From JALHUB01 sp963719465 (lineage in GTDB: Bacteria; Chloroflexota; Dehalococcoidia; DSTF01; JALHUB01): DNA of 64,000 nt. Shown here in pieces: positions 45,135-54,261 of the stretch. A model generated the notes under the pieces. That model was not told where the DNA came from. It worked only from the letters and a program-made list of their open reading frames with translations, and did no database searches. Each line of letters starts with the position of its first letter. Positions within the stretch are counted from its first letter, which is position 1. The position numbers and the translations under genes were made by a program. The stretch spans positions 992,001-1,056,000 of the forward strand of contig OY970386.1 in assembly GCA_963719465.1 (NCBI GenBank), in the 5' to 3' direction.

Positions 45135-46218
45135 ATGCCATCGGACGGAGCCAATGTCCCGCAGGCAATTGTGTCGAAGCTTGGGCACCTCATAGACGGC
45201 GCCCAAAGCGTTTTGTCCCGACTTGATCGCGGAGAAGAACTCAGTTCCGTTCTGTCTCAAGCCAAGTCAGTAGTAGACGAGTATGGGAATCGCATCCACG
45301 CTTCCTGGCTGGAATTTGAGATATATGGTTTGATGGGCGCTCCCCTCATGAAGATGCCGCTCACCGACGCAGACCAGAAGGCGGGTGCGTACCTCTTTTC
45401 CAGGCTCCATTCCGCGAGCGATCCAACGACGGTGACGGCTGAGGGGACACTTGAGCACTGGGACGAGGGGAAGAAGACGGCACCGGAACGCGACCAGGTC
45501 ATGTATTCATCTGTGGCGGAAATCGAGCGCGGGTTAGCGTCATGGAATGAAGCGAAGGGGAAACTGCAGGAGGAGTCAGTCACGAGGCGCGCGTTGGATC
45601 AATTCCTCCAAGTCAAGGTTCTCAATGAAGAGCGCGCTCGGGTATTGAGCAACGTCCGCGCCTACCTCTACGACTACATCGCCAAGATTCTGCAGGTGGG
45701 CGATAACGGAGCAGGAGAATCAGGCACTTCTCGGTCCCGACTACCGCATTGTGGTCGAGAGCTTGGATGCTCTGGAGTCCGGCGTAGGCGATCATTTGGC
45801 CGGTGCGCTAGAGCTACTAAGGAATCCCAATCCAGCCCTATGGTCCGCTGCGGCACTTGTCTGTCGAAATGTTGTGCTGGCTCTCGGCCGGACAATGTGG
45901 AAAGTGAAGGGAGAAACGTACGATTCTCAGCTAGCTGGAAGGTCCATCGACACAAGGGGCGACAAGGAGAAGAATTGCCTCCTGGCGTTCATTGACGTTT
46001 GCCATCGGCGCGCTGCCAACGACGATGCCAAACGTGAGCTTGAGGAAGCGTGCGAGTTAACCAACACTATCTACGAGCGCGGGTCCAAGGGGAAAGGCGG
46101 TCGAAGTTTGCATCACGAGGAAGCCCAGAACCTGGTTGTCGACACCTTTCGCCTTGTCTCTTCTCTTCAGCGCCGCACGGGTCTCCTGCCCGTAACCGAT
46201 CTCTCTTCGTATCAATAG
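45135..46218 (+). CDS. AbiTii-like abortive-infection domain protein (one-base frameshift)
   Basis: Frame 1 from ATG 45135 encodes AIVSKLGHLIDGAQSVLSRL, LSSVLSQAKSVVDEYGNRI and more up to YDYIAKILQV. Removing one G from GGG (45698-45700) joins it to ITEQENQALLGPDYRIVVE and the rest of the protein through 46218, about 360 residues. The first third resembles AbiTii N-terminal domains. The second half (NPALWSAAALVCRNVVLAL; then GSKGKGGRSLHHEEAQNLVV) resembles the helical region that accompanies them in phage-defence proteins. GC content is visibly lower than in neighbours, suggesting transfer. It begins 5 bp after dnaK. Confidence 0.6.
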
Positions 46219-46299
46219 GCGATGGCGGTTGCGCCCGGGCGGTTGGCCGCCAAATCTGCCTTATGCTATGATTGCGCCCAGCACGCTTGGAGGAGAAAC

Positions 46300-47064
46300 A
46301 TGCCGGTTGAAGGATTCGATCTGAGCGGAAAGAAAGCGCTGGTCATAGGCGCGGGGTCTGCCGTCGGACGCGCCATCGCCCTGGCGCTGAAAGAGACGGG
46401 CGCGGAAGTCGCCGTCACGTCGACGCGAAAGGACGCGGCCGACAGCGACGCCGCAGAAGAGACCGCCCGACTCCTCGGCGGGGCGACCGCGCGGTCGATG
46501 GATGCGACATCCGCATCGCAGGTGAACGAAGCGGTCGACGAAGCGTTCCAGCGCATGGGGCGTCTGGACATCCTCGTGAACTGCCCCGATCTCTTCCTCG
46601 CGAAGCCCACGGCCGAGACTTCCGACGCCGAGTGGGAGAAAGTATTTGCGGCCAATCTTAGCAGCGTCTTCTTCGCCTGCCGCGCCGCGGGCCCGCGAAT
46701 GGCCAACCAGGGGTACGGACGGATCATCAACGTCGCCTCCGGCCTCGGCGAGCGCGGCCTGCCCAACTGCTCGGCGTACTGCGCCGTGAAGGGCGGCGTC
46801 TACAACCTCAGTCGGGCGCTGGCCGAAGAGTGGGCGGCCAACGGCGTGACCGTCAACGTCATCGCTCCCGGCTGGCTGGAGGGCTCGCCCGGGTTGGGCG
46901 ATCCCGACCCGAGGGAGAACCGCCTCCTCCGCTACATTCCGATGCGGCGCGCCGGCAAGCCGGATGAGCTGGGGCCGATCACCGTCTGGGTTGCCTCCGA
47001 TTCAGCCGGCTATCTGACGGGACGGACGCTCTTCGTCGACGGCGGCCTGCTCGCTCACCTCTAG
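46300..47064 (+). CDS. Short-chain dehydrogenase/reductase
   Basis: 254 residues from ATG 46300, after GGAGGAG. The coenzyme motif is KKALVIGAGSAVGRAIALAL (an altered TGxxxGxG). The active site has N in INVASGLGE, Ser in that stretch and the YxxxK motif SAYCAVKGGVYNL. The substrate-side end GRTLFVDGGLL is typical of FabG-like enzymes. The substrate is unknown. TTGGCC and TATGAT (18-bp spacing, 46243-46272) form a weak promoter. The alpha/beta hydrolase gene starts 11 bp after its stop. Confidence 0.9.
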   Translation: MPVEGFDLSGKKALVIGAGSAVGRAIALALKETGAEVAVTSTRKDAADSDAAEETARLLGGATARSMDATSASQVNEAVDEAFQRMGRLDILVNCPDLFLAKPTAETSDAEWEKVFAANLSSVFFACRAAGPRMANQGYGRIINVASGLGERGLPNCSAYCAVKGGVYNLSRALAEEWAANGVTVNVIAPGWLEGSPGLGDPDPRENRLLRYIPMRRAGKPDELGPITVWVASDSAGYLTGRTLFVDGGLLAHL

Positions 47065-47074
47065 AGGCCGGCCG

Positions 47075-47890
47075 ATGCCCTTCGCAGATGTGAACGGCTT
47101 TCAAATGCATTACCAGGTGCGCGGCGATGGGCCGCCTCTGGTAATCGCTCATGGCCTGCTCAGCAGCATGCTCATGGCCGACATCCTCGGCGAGGTGCCG
47201 ATAGCGCTCTTTCAGCACTTCAGCGTCGTGACCTACGACGCGCGCGGCCACGGCGAGTCCGGCTTCACAACCGACACCGTCGATTACCAGTGGAAGTCGC
47301 TGGCGGAGGACCTGCGCGGCCTCTGCGACCACCTCGGCATCAAGCGCGCGCATCTCGGCGGCAGCTCGATGGGCGGCGGCACGGCCCTGGTCTTCGCGCT
47401 GCGACACCCGGAGATGGTGGACCGGATCGTCCTGCAATCGCCGCCGCCGGTCGGGCAGCAGCAGTCGGCTCCGGGCGCCGCGCTTTTCGGCGGGCTGGCG
47501 CTTCTCATCGAGGGGCTGGGGCTGAAGACAGCCGTCGAGACGGTGCTCAAGCTCTCGCCCTGGGCCGACCTCAAGAAAACAGCGCCTATGATGTTCACGT
47601 TCTTGCGGCACTGGCTGCTATCGCTCAACCAGCAGGCCGTCGTCCCGGCGATCCGCGGCATCGCTTACGGCCCGGCGCTGGCGGACGAGGACTTCTCGCG
47701 CATACAGGCGGAAACGTTTCTCATCGCCCACCCCGACGATGAGCTCCACCCAGTCGCCTCCGCCGAGCGGCTCCACAACGCCATCCCCAACTCTCAGCTC
47801 GTCGTGGCGCCGGACGCCTTCTACTACAATATGCATCGCGACGAGCTGGCGTCGACGATTCAGACGTTCCTCGAAGACGGCCACGCCTGA
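47075..47890 (+). CDS. Alpha/beta-fold hydrolase
   Basis: 271 residues. The oxyanion region VIAHGLLSSMLM, the strand-turn VVTYDARGHGESGF and the nucleophile elbow HLGGSSMGGGTAL (Ser ~98) place it in the alpha/beta hydrolase fold. The late acid and histidine are probably DDELHPV and the FYYNMHRDE region. The substrate is unknown. It lies between the SDR and a methyltransferase, whose ATG overlaps its stop by one base, so the three genes form an operon. Confidence 0.88.
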   Translation: MPFADVNGFQMHYQVRGDGPPLVIAHGLLSSMLMADILGEVPIALFQHFSVVTYDARGHGESGFTTDTVDYQWKSLAEDLRGLCDHLGIKRAHLGGSSMGGGTALVFALRHPEMVDRIVLQSPPPVGQQQSAPGAALFGGLALLIEGLGLKTAVETVLKLSPWADLKKTAPMMFTFLRHWLLSLNQQAVVPAIRGIAYGPALADEDFSRIQAETFLIAHPDDELHPVASAERLHNAIPNSQLVVAPDAFYYNMHRDELASTIQTFLEDGHA

Positions 47891-48798
47891 TGGACGAGCG
47901 GGCAAGCGAGGAACCTCCGCCAGGGGGCAGCGTCGCCCCCGACGCCTACGACAGTCGCTATTTCTTTGCCTCGTGCGAAGGTTATAAGGAGTTCCGCACG
48001 TCCGGCGGGCGCAGGCTGAGCAGCCGCTTCCAAAAGGCGCTACGATTCGCGAAGATAAAGCCGGGCGAACGCGTCCTCAACGTCGGCTGCGGCCGTGGCG
48101 AGATCGTGCTCCATGCCGCCATTCAGGGCGCGGACGCCGTCGGCATCGACTACGCCGAGGAAGCGGTGCGCATAGCGGCCGAGTCGCTGGCGCTGGCGCC
48201 GGAAGACGTGCGGCGGCGGGCCTCGGTGCGGCTCATGAACGCCCGCGTGTTGGAATTCGACGCCGACTCCTTCGACGTTGCCCTGATGAGCGACATCGTC
48301 GAGCACCTCTACCCGCCGGAGCTGGCGGAGGCGCTGCGGGAGACCTGCCGCGTGCTGAAGCCCGGAGGACGGCTCATCGTTCACACCAGCCCCAACCGCC
48401 TCTTCTACAACGTCACTTTCCCTCTATACGTCCGGCGTATTCATCTGATCGTACGCCGGTTGGCAGACCTCGCCCACTACGGGAGCTACGTAATCGGGCC
48501 CAGCCTGCCGGTCGGAAGGCAATATCCGCGCACCGACGATGAGTTGCGCGTCCACGTCAACGAGCAGACTGAGTCGGGATTGAAGCAGGCGATCAGCGAC
48601 GCCGGCTTCCGCGTCCGCAAGACCGAGCGCTGGGAGATCCCGCATCAGCTCCCCTACATCTCGCGCCAGATGACCATCGAGCTGATGCTACTGGACAGCG
48701 TGCGCTATCTGCGTCCGTTCAGCTTCCTGCCACCGCTGAACCGGCTCTTCACAAACCACATCTGGGTCATCGCGGAGAAGCCGCAGGCCGGCCTCTAG
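47890..48798 (+). CDS. Class I SAM-dependent methyltransferase
   Basis: 302 residues. Motif I is VLNVGCGRGEIVLHAAIQG, followed by GIDYAEEAVRIAAESLAL, FDVALMSDIVEHLYPPELAE and CRVLKPGGRLIVHTSPN. The C-terminal ~110 residues (VGRQYPRTDDELRVHVNEQT) have an extension not assigned to a known substrate. The family includes glycan, lipid and small-molecule methyltransferases. It closes the SDR-hydrolase-methyltransferase operon. Confidence 0.88.
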   Translation: MDERASEEPPPGGSVAPDAYDSRYFFASCEGYKEFRTSGGRRLSSRFQKALRFAKIKPGERVLNVGCGRGEIVLHAAIQGADAVGIDYAEEAVRIAAESLALAPEDVRRRASVRLMNARVLEFDADSFDVALMSDIVEHLYPPELAEALRETCRVLKPGGRLIVHTSPNRLFYNVTFPLYVRRIHLIVRRLADLAHYGSYVIGPSLPVGRQYPRTDDELRVHVNEQTESGLKQAISDAGFRVRKTERWEIPHQLPYISRQMTIELMLLDSVRYLRPFSFLPPLNRLFTNHIWVIAEKPQAGL

Positions 48799-48922
48799 GA
48801 CGTTGGAGCGGAACTGACCGCCGTCGAGGTCACAATCGCCGTCTTGCGGGCCGGGCCGAGGTCCATCTCAGCCTCTTCCTCGCCAACATAGCACAAGCCT
48901 ATTGCACGAAAAGTGGTTCGTA

Positions 48923-48951
48923 TTGACTTGATATTTGATGCTTGCTACGAT
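48923..48951 (+). promoter_or_regulatory. Sigma-70 type promoter of the etfD-etfB-etfA operon
   Basis: TTGACT (48923-48928), a 17-bp spacer and TACGAT (48946-48951) lie in the 310-bp gap before etfD. About 150 nt of untranslated leader would follow; I see no known riboswitch in it. Confidence 0.75.
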
Positions 48952-49108
48952 TTCGCTCGCCCCCGAGATCGCGCTCGGCCTGGTGGCAGCAGGGGCGTTG
49001 CCTCCAATCTGAGGCTGGGGTTATGATGAATTCGGCTGTGAAGATTAGCACACACCATTGCTCATGGTGATGCTGCGTCTCGGTGCTGCGGCTTAGAGGA
49101 GGCAGAAA

Positions 49109-51187
49109 GTGGCACCTTCAAACGAATTACCGGGCATCATATTCTTCTACCTCATAATCGTTGGCTTCAGTGCCTTCTTTCTGCTGACGATTGCCGCGCG
49201 GCTCATCCCGTTCGTTCAGGCGAAGGGCGTCCCTCAATTCGACCACCTGCCGCAGCGCATCGGCGATTTCCTCTTCATAATGGTAGGGCAGTGGCGGTTT
49301 TGGCGCCGGAAGTACTGGTACTCCGGCATTCTGCATCCGCTTATCTTCTGGGGCTTCCTGGTCCTGCTCATTCGCAGCCTGAACTTGTTGCTGAGCGGTG
49401 TCGCCGACCCGCTCAGCCTCCAGCACCTGCCCGGCGACGTGTTCAACTATTGGCGGCCGGTGATGGACGCGTTCAACGTGCTGGTCATGGTCGGCCTGGT
49501 GATGGGCGCTTACGAGCGATTCTTCGTCAAGCCGCAGCGCCTCACGTTGAACGTGGACGCCTGGCGGATCATCGGCCTCATCTTTTTCTTGATGGTCACC
49601 GACATTCTCGCCAACAGCTTCGAGCTTGACCTGGAGGCGAAGAAGGAAGCTTGGTCGTTCGTGGCTTACGGCGTTTCGGGCATCTGGACCGGCATGGGCC
49701 TCTCCCACAATGCCATCGGTGACCTGCACGCGACTTTCTGGTACATGCACCTCGTCATTCTGTTCGGATTCCTCTGCTACCTCCCGTACTCCAAGCACTC
49801 GCACGTGCTGACGGTAGCCTTCAACGTCTTCTTCCACAGCCGCGAGCGCACCGGCGTGCTCCAGCCCATCAACATCGAGGCGATGATGGAGAACGCCGAG
49901 GAAGGCCAGACTTTCGGCGTGGGCAAGGTTACAGACTTCAACTGGAAGTCGCTGCTCGACTTCATGACCTGCACCGAATGCGGCCGCTGCCAGTCCAACT
50001 GCCCCGCCTATCTGACGGATAAGGAGCTCTCTCCCAAAGAGATCGAACATCACGGCCGTATGGCCCTCCTTTCGAAAACGCCGACGCTCGGCTCGCTGCT
50101 GAAGGGCAAGCCGGCCACGGCGGGCGAGCCGCTTAACCTGGTCGACACCATGGGATTCGAATCGATCTGGGACTGCGTGACTTGCGGCTCCTGCATGTAC
50201 TGGTGCCCCGTCTGCATCGAGCACGTGCCGGAGATCATCGACGTGCGTCGCTACCTCGTCATGGATGAGGCGCGCATGCCGGAGACGGCGCAGGCTACGC
50301 TGATGCAGATCGAGCAGCGCGGCCACCCCTGGCGCGGCACGCAGTTCTCCCGCTCGGACTGGATGCAGGGAATCAACGTCCCGCTGTTCGACGGCTCGCA
50401 GGAGTATTTGCTGTGGGTCGGCTGCACCGGCTCCCTCTCCGAGCGCAACATCCCGATCACGCAGTCGCTGGCCAGGCTGCTGCTGCAGGCCGGCGTTAGC
50501 TTCGGCGTCCTCGGCGAGGAAGAGACGTGCTGCGGCGATCCCGCGCGCCGTCTGGGCAATGAGTACCTCTTCCAGATGCAGGCACAGCAGGCGATCGAGA
50601 TCATGAAGGCGAAAGGCGTGAAGAAGATCGTCACCGCCTGCCCGCACGGCTATAACACGATGCGCAACGAGTACCCCCAGTTCGACGGCAAGTTCGAGGT
50701 GATGCACCACACGGAGCTGCTCGACCAGCTTCTGAAGGAAGGCAAGCTCCAGCCGAAGCAGGGCATCGCCGAGACAATCGTCTACCACGACTCCTGCTAT
50801 CTGGCGCGCCACAACGAGATCGACGGGGCGCCACGGGACATCTTGAAGAGCATCCCGCAGGCGCACGTGGTGGAGATGGAGCGATCGCGGCAGACGACGT
50901 TCTGCTGCGGCGCCGGCGGCGGCCATATGTGGGTGGAGGAGAGCAGGGGGCAGCACATCGACCACGCCCGCACCGAGGAAGCGATGGGCACCGGCGCCAA
51001 GATCGTCGCGACGGCCTGCCCGTTCTGCATCCAGATGTTCGAGGACGGGATCCCGGCGCTGGAGCCCGACGAGGAGAAGCGGATGCGGGCGCAGGACGTC
51101 GCGGAGCTGCTGGAAGCCGCCGTTGGGCGCGAAGCGGGGCCGCCTCCTGCTGCCGCTCAGAGCGAAGAGGTGGGCGCCAGCCCCTAA
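49109..51187 (+). CDS. etfD: Membrane iron-sulfur oxidoreductase, ETF:menaquinone oxidoreductase-like (EtfD)
   Basis: 692 residues from GTG 49109 after GAGGAGG. The N-terminus has about five membrane helices resembling a nitrate-reductase-gamma b-type subunit (YLIIVGFSAFFLLTIAARLI; then LIFWGFLVLLI). A ferredoxin domain follows with two 4Fe-4S sets, CTECGRCQSNCP and CVTCGSCMYWCPVC, then two HdrD-type CCG domains (EETCCGDPARR and TTFCCGAGGGHMW). The fusion passes electrons from EtfAB to menaquinone in beta-oxidation, as for mycobacterial EtfD. The genes for EtfB and EtfA follow directly, which supports this role. Confidence 0.9.
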   Translation: MAPSNELPGIIFFYLIIVGFSAFFLLTIAARLIPFVQAKGVPQFDHLPQRIGDFLFIMVGQWRFWRRKYWYSGILHPLIFWGFLVLLIRSLNLLLSGVADPLSLQHLPGDVFNYWRPVMDAFNVLVMVGLVMGAYERFFVKPQRLTLNVDAWRIIGLIFFLMVTDILANSFELDLEAKKEAWSFVAYGVSGIWTGMGLSHNAIGDLHATFWYMHLVILFGFLCYLPYSKHSHVLTVAFNVFFHSRERTGVLQPINIEAMMENAEEGQTFGVGKVTDFNWKSLLDFMTCTECGRCQSNCPAYLTDKELSPKEIEHHGRMALLSKTPTLGSLLKGKPATAGEPLNLVDTMGFESIWDCVTCGSCMYWCPVCIEHVPEIIDVRRYLVMDEARMPETAQATLMQIEQRGHPWRGTQFSRSDWMQGINVPLFDGSQEYLLWVGCTGSLSERNIPITQSLARLLLQAGVSFGVLGEEETCCGDPARRLGNEYLFQMQAQQAIEIMKAKGVKKIVTACPHGYNTMRNEYPQFDGKFEVMHHTELLDQLLKEGKLQPKQGIAETIVYHDSCYLARHNEIDGAPRDILKSIPQAHVVEMERSRQTTFCCGAGGGHMWVEESRGQHIDHARTEEAMGTGAKIVATACPFCIQMFEDGIPALEPDEEKRMRAQDVAELLEAAVGREAGPPPAAAQSEEVGASP

Positions 51188-51259
51188 ATCACGACTGTTC
51201 ACGGCAAAGCCGGGACCAGCATAAGAGAACAGAGTCGCGGACGAAGGAGGAAGTAGAAG

Positions 51260-52054
51260 ATGCCCTTGCACATCATAGCCTGCGTCAAACAGGTGCCTGA
51301 CCCGGAAGCCCCGGCCTCGTCGTTCAAAGTCGATGAGGCGGCGAAGAAGGTCGTTCCGGCGGCGGGCGTGGCGCCTGTAATCAGCCAGTTCGACGCGCTG
51401 GCAGTCGAAGCGGCCCTGCGAATCAAGGATGCCGCCGCGGACACCAAAGTCACGATCGTCAGCCTCGGTCCGGAAGGCGCACGCGATGTGATCAAGCACA
51501 GCCTGGCGATGGGCGCCGACGAGGGCGTCCTACTGACGGACAGCGCCTTCGATAACGGCGACAGCTACACGACGGCGCTTGCCCTCTCCAAGGCGATTCA
51601 GAAGATCGGCGACTTCAACCTGATCCTCTGCGGCCGCCAGGCGACCGACTGGGACGCCGGTGTCGTCGGCTACGGCATCGCCGAGATGCTTGGCGTGCCG
51701 AGCGTCAGCCTCGCCAAGTCCGTCAACATCCAGGACAGCAAGGTCGTCGTCGAGCGCGTGCTGATGGAGGGCTATGACACAGTGGAAGCGCCCCTGCCCG
51801 CGCTCGTCACCGTCAGCAACGAGCTGGGCGAGCCGCGCTACCCCAAGCTGCAGCAGATCATGATGGCTGCCCGCAAGCAGGTCACCGTATGGGGCGCCGG
51901 CGACATCGGCTTCGCTCCCGACGGCACCCGCACTCATCTGGAGCGGCTCTACCAGCCGGTCAGCGAGATCGAGTGCGAGGTCGTCGAGGGCGAGACGCCG
52001 GACGAAGCGGCGCAGAAGCTTGCGCAGCGGCTGCGCGATCAGAAGATAATCTAG
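51260..52054 (+). CDS. etfB: Electron transfer flavoprotein, beta subunit
   Basis: 264 residues. The start MPLHIIACVKQVPDPEAPAS, the ADP-binding GPEGARDVIKHSLAMGADEG, and LILCGRQATDWDAGVVG are family landmarks, as is the IMMAARKQV recognition loop. It pairs with EtfA and carries AMP. It stands 72 bp after etfD. The residues that would mark the bifurcating type were not judged. Confidence 0.95.
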   Translation: MPLHIIACVKQVPDPEAPASSFKVDEAAKKVVPAAGVAPVISQFDALAVEAALRIKDAAADTKVTIVSLGPEGARDVIKHSLAMGADEGVLLTDSAFDNGDSYTTALALSKAIQKIGDFNLILCGRQATDWDAGVVGYGIAEMLGVPSVSLAKSVNIQDSKVVVERVLMEGYDTVEAPLPALVTVSNELGEPRYPKLQQIMMAARKQVTVWGAGDIGFAPDGTRTHLERLYQPVSEIECEVVEGETPDEAAQKLAQRLRDQKII

Positions 52055-52085
52055 GCTCTGCCTACCAGAGATAAGGAGGGTTGAT

Positions 52086-53069
52086 ATGGCTAACGGAATC
52101 TTGGTTGCAGCCGAGGTAAGCGGCGGCGCAGTCGCTCCGATCACGTTCGAAGTCCTGGGCGCAGCCCGTCGTCTCGCCGACCAGAGGGGCGAACCGGTGC
52201 AGGCCGCGCTCATCGGCTCCGGCGTCGAAGGGCTGGCGAAGGACCTCATCGCTCAGGGCGCCGACCAGGTGTTCGTCGTCGACGAGCCGGCGCTGGCAAA
52301 GTACAGCTGTGACGGCTTCGTCGCGGCGATGGAGAAGGTGAACACCGCAGCGAGCCCGAGCGCGATACTCATGGGCCAGAGCGACCTGGGACGCGACCTG
52401 GGCCCGCGCCTGGCTTTCCGATTGGGGAGCACGGCCGCTATGGACTGCCTGAACGCTTCGGCGCAGGACGGCAAGATCATCGCTGAGAGGCCCTGTTACG
52501 GCGGCAATGCGCGGGTAAACCTTTCGTTCAAGACGTCGCCCGCCGTCATTTCGATCCGCTCGAAGGCGCAGGAGCCGCTGGCGCGCGACGACTCGCGTCA
52601 GGGGCAGGTGACGAAGGTCGACGCCGGGATCGACGCGTCGGCCATCCGCGACAAGATCACCGGTCACCAGGAGGCCGCCGAGGAAGGCATCCGCCTGGAG
52701 GACGCGGGCGTGATTGTGTGCGGCGGACGGGGCATCGGCAGCGCCGAAGGCTTCGGCATGCTGGAAGAGCTGGCAAAGGCGCTCGGCGGCGCCGTCGGCG
52801 CCACGCGCGCCGCCTGCGACAATGGCTGGCGGCCCGTATCCGAGCAGATCGGCCTGACCGGCAAGATCGTCGGGCCGACGCTCTACTTCGCGGTTGGCCT
52901 ATCCGGCGCCAGCCAGCACATGGCGGGCTGCTCCGGCGCCAAGAACATCGTCGCCATCAACAAAGACCCGGAGGCAATGATATTCAAGTCGTCGCGCTTT
53001 GGCATCGTTGACGACTACAAGAAGGTGCTGCCGGCGCTCGTCGAGGCATGCCGCAAGCTGCGAGCATAG
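52086..53069 (+). CDS. etfA: Electron transfer flavoprotein, alpha subunit
   Basis: 327 residues from ATG 52086, 6 nt after GGAGGG. The N-terminal domain opens ILVAAEVSGGAVAPITFEVL. The FAD-binding C-terminal domain has the signature VVCGGRGIG-type (here IVCGGRGIGSAEGFGM) and VGLSGASQHMAGCSGAKNI plus VAINKDPEAMIFKSSRFGIV. Together with EtfB it shuttles electrons from acyl-CoA dehydrogenases to EtfD. Confidence 0.96.
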   Translation: MANGILVAAEVSGGAVAPITFEVLGAARRLADQRGEPVQAALIGSGVEGLAKDLIAQGADQVFVVDEPALAKYSCDGFVAAMEKVNTAASPSAILMGQSDLGRDLGPRLAFRLGSTAAMDCLNASAQDGKIIAERPCYGGNARVNLSFKTSPAVISIRSKAQEPLARDDSRQGQVTKVDAGIDASAIRDKITGHQEAAEEGIRLEDAGVIVCGGRGIGSAEGFGMLEELAKALGGAVGATRAACDNGWRPVSEQIGLTGKIVGPTLYFAVGLSGASQHMAGCSGAKNIVAINKDPEAMIFKSSRFGIVDDYKKVLPALVEACRKLRA

Positions 53070-53174
53070 CTTTTCGAAGGTCAATCCAGCGGCCGCTCTG
53101 CTCGCTCCCGGCGGGGCGGCCGTTGCTTTGCCTTCGACCCGTACGCAGCCGTTCTCTAATGCGCTATAGTTGCA

Positions 53175-53204
53175 TTGACAGAGACTCGCGCGCGCAGATA
53201 TCAT
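53175..53204 (+). promoter_or_regulatory. Sigma-70 type promoter of the hypothetical gene at 53239
   Basis: TTGACA (53175-53180), an 18-bp spacer and TATCAT (53199-53204). Confidence 0.65.
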
Positions 53205-53238
53205 CCCGTTCAGCACTCTCAGCCTGGAAGGGACTGCC

Positions 53239-54000
53239 ATGAGTAAACTCGGCGACAGGATACGAAAGACCATCCGCCAGGAGGCCGCGCCTATCGGCTT
53301 CCGCGCGGTCAGGCCGGCGAAGACGCCTCAACTGCTGACGGCAGTGCTCCTTGACGACGCAGACAAGGTCGCCCAGGCGGTTGCCGCTGACGCCGGCGTT
53401 CTCATTCTGAAAGACGCGAGGCCGGAAGATTTTGAAGCGGCGGCAGAAGCCGCGGGGGAAACGCCCCTGGGCGTCTGGCCGAAGACCATCGACGCGGCGG
53501 ACACGAAGGCGCTGATCGCGGCGTCAGCGGACTTCATCATCTTCGAAGGCGAATCCACGCCGGCGGCCGCTCTCCTGGAGGAGAAGATCGGCTACGTGCT
53601 CGCGCTCAAGGACGGCGAGGACGACGACACGTATCTGCGCATCCTTGAGTCCGTCGCCCTCGATGCGGTCCTGCTGCCTGATTGGAAGGGGCCGCTCACG
53701 CTGAAGAAGCAGCTCGGCCTGCGCCGCGTTGCCGCTCTGGCGCGAAAGCCGTTAATGCTGCCGGTCGAGCCACCGGTCGAAAGCGCGGACCTGGAATGCC
53801 TTCGCGACGCCGGCGCCTCGATCCTGCTGCTCGACGGCAGCGAGAAGAACACGCTCGACGCGTTGCCGGCGTTGATCAGGACTATCGAATCGCTGCCCGG
53901 GCCGCGACGCCACCGCGAAACGACGCTGGAGGTGCTCCTGCCGCGAGCGGCGGAGATGGCCGCCGAGGAAGAAGGCGAGGAGGAAGAGGAGGACGAGTAG
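53239..54000 (+). CDS. Hypothetical protein, possible TIM-barrel, acidic C-terminus
   Basis: 253 residues. I do not recognise the family. The sequence alternates strands and helices (AADAGVLILKDARPEDFEAA, ASADFIIFEGESTPAAALL, VALDAVLLPDWKGPLTLKK, DAGASILLLDGSEKNTLDAL), as in TIM-barrel proteins. It ends in a run of about 12 acidic residues. There is no signal peptide. It stands alone after etfA with its own promoter. Confidence 0.7.
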   Translation: MSKLGDRIRKTIRQEAAPIGFRAVRPAKTPQLLTAVLLDDADKVAQAVAADAGVLILKDARPEDFEAAAEAAGETPLGVWPKTIDAADTKALIAASADFIIFEGESTPAAALLEEKIGYVLALKDGEDDDTYLRILESVALDAVLLPDWKGPLTLKKQLGLRRVAALARKPLMLPVEPPVESADLECLRDAGASILLLDGSEKNTLDALPALIRTIESLPGPRRHRETTLEVLLPRAAEMAAEEEGEEEEEDE

Positions 54001-54026
54001 TCGAAGGCGTTTCCCGGACGGGTGCT

Positions 54027-54260
54027 CTAGTGAGGCCTGTCTTCTTCGGGCGGCGGCGGTTTGACGAGGCCGAGGTGGCAGCGTAGTAGGTAGGCGAGCG
54101 AAGCCAGGAACGCGGCCCCGATGGCAGCCGCCAGCGCCCACAATTCCATCTGGCCGGCGCTGATGGCAAACGGCAGAAGTAGGGCCAGCGCCGGTCCCTT
54201 CCCGTTCATCGCATCAAAGCTCCACATCGCGGCTTCAGGTTCCCCCGATACGACCCTCAT
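54027..54260 (-). CDS. Small membrane protein
   Basis: 77 residues from ATG 54260, which stands 1 bp after the repaired alr stop and 7 nt after a GAGGAAG. Two hydrophobic segments (ALALLLPFAISAGQM and LWALAAAIGAAFLASLAYLL) are followed by a proline-rich charged tail. I do not recognise it. The tight spacing suggests it is translated with alr. Confidence 0.65.
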   Translation of the reverse strand: MRVVSGEPEAAMWSFDAMNGKGPALALLLPFAISAGQMELWALAAAIGAAFLASLAYLLRCHLGLVKPPPPEEDRPH

Positions 54261-54261
54261 G

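Noticed and set aside
49127..51499. A 790-codon open frame on the minus strand across etfD
   Set aside because: It is antisense to a clear iron-sulfur oxidoreductase and has no domain; long antisense frames are common in high-GC DNA.
53091..53130. Terminator after etfA
   Set aside because: CGGCCGC/GCGGCCG can pair, but the loop is long and there is no T run, so it is not listed as a feature.
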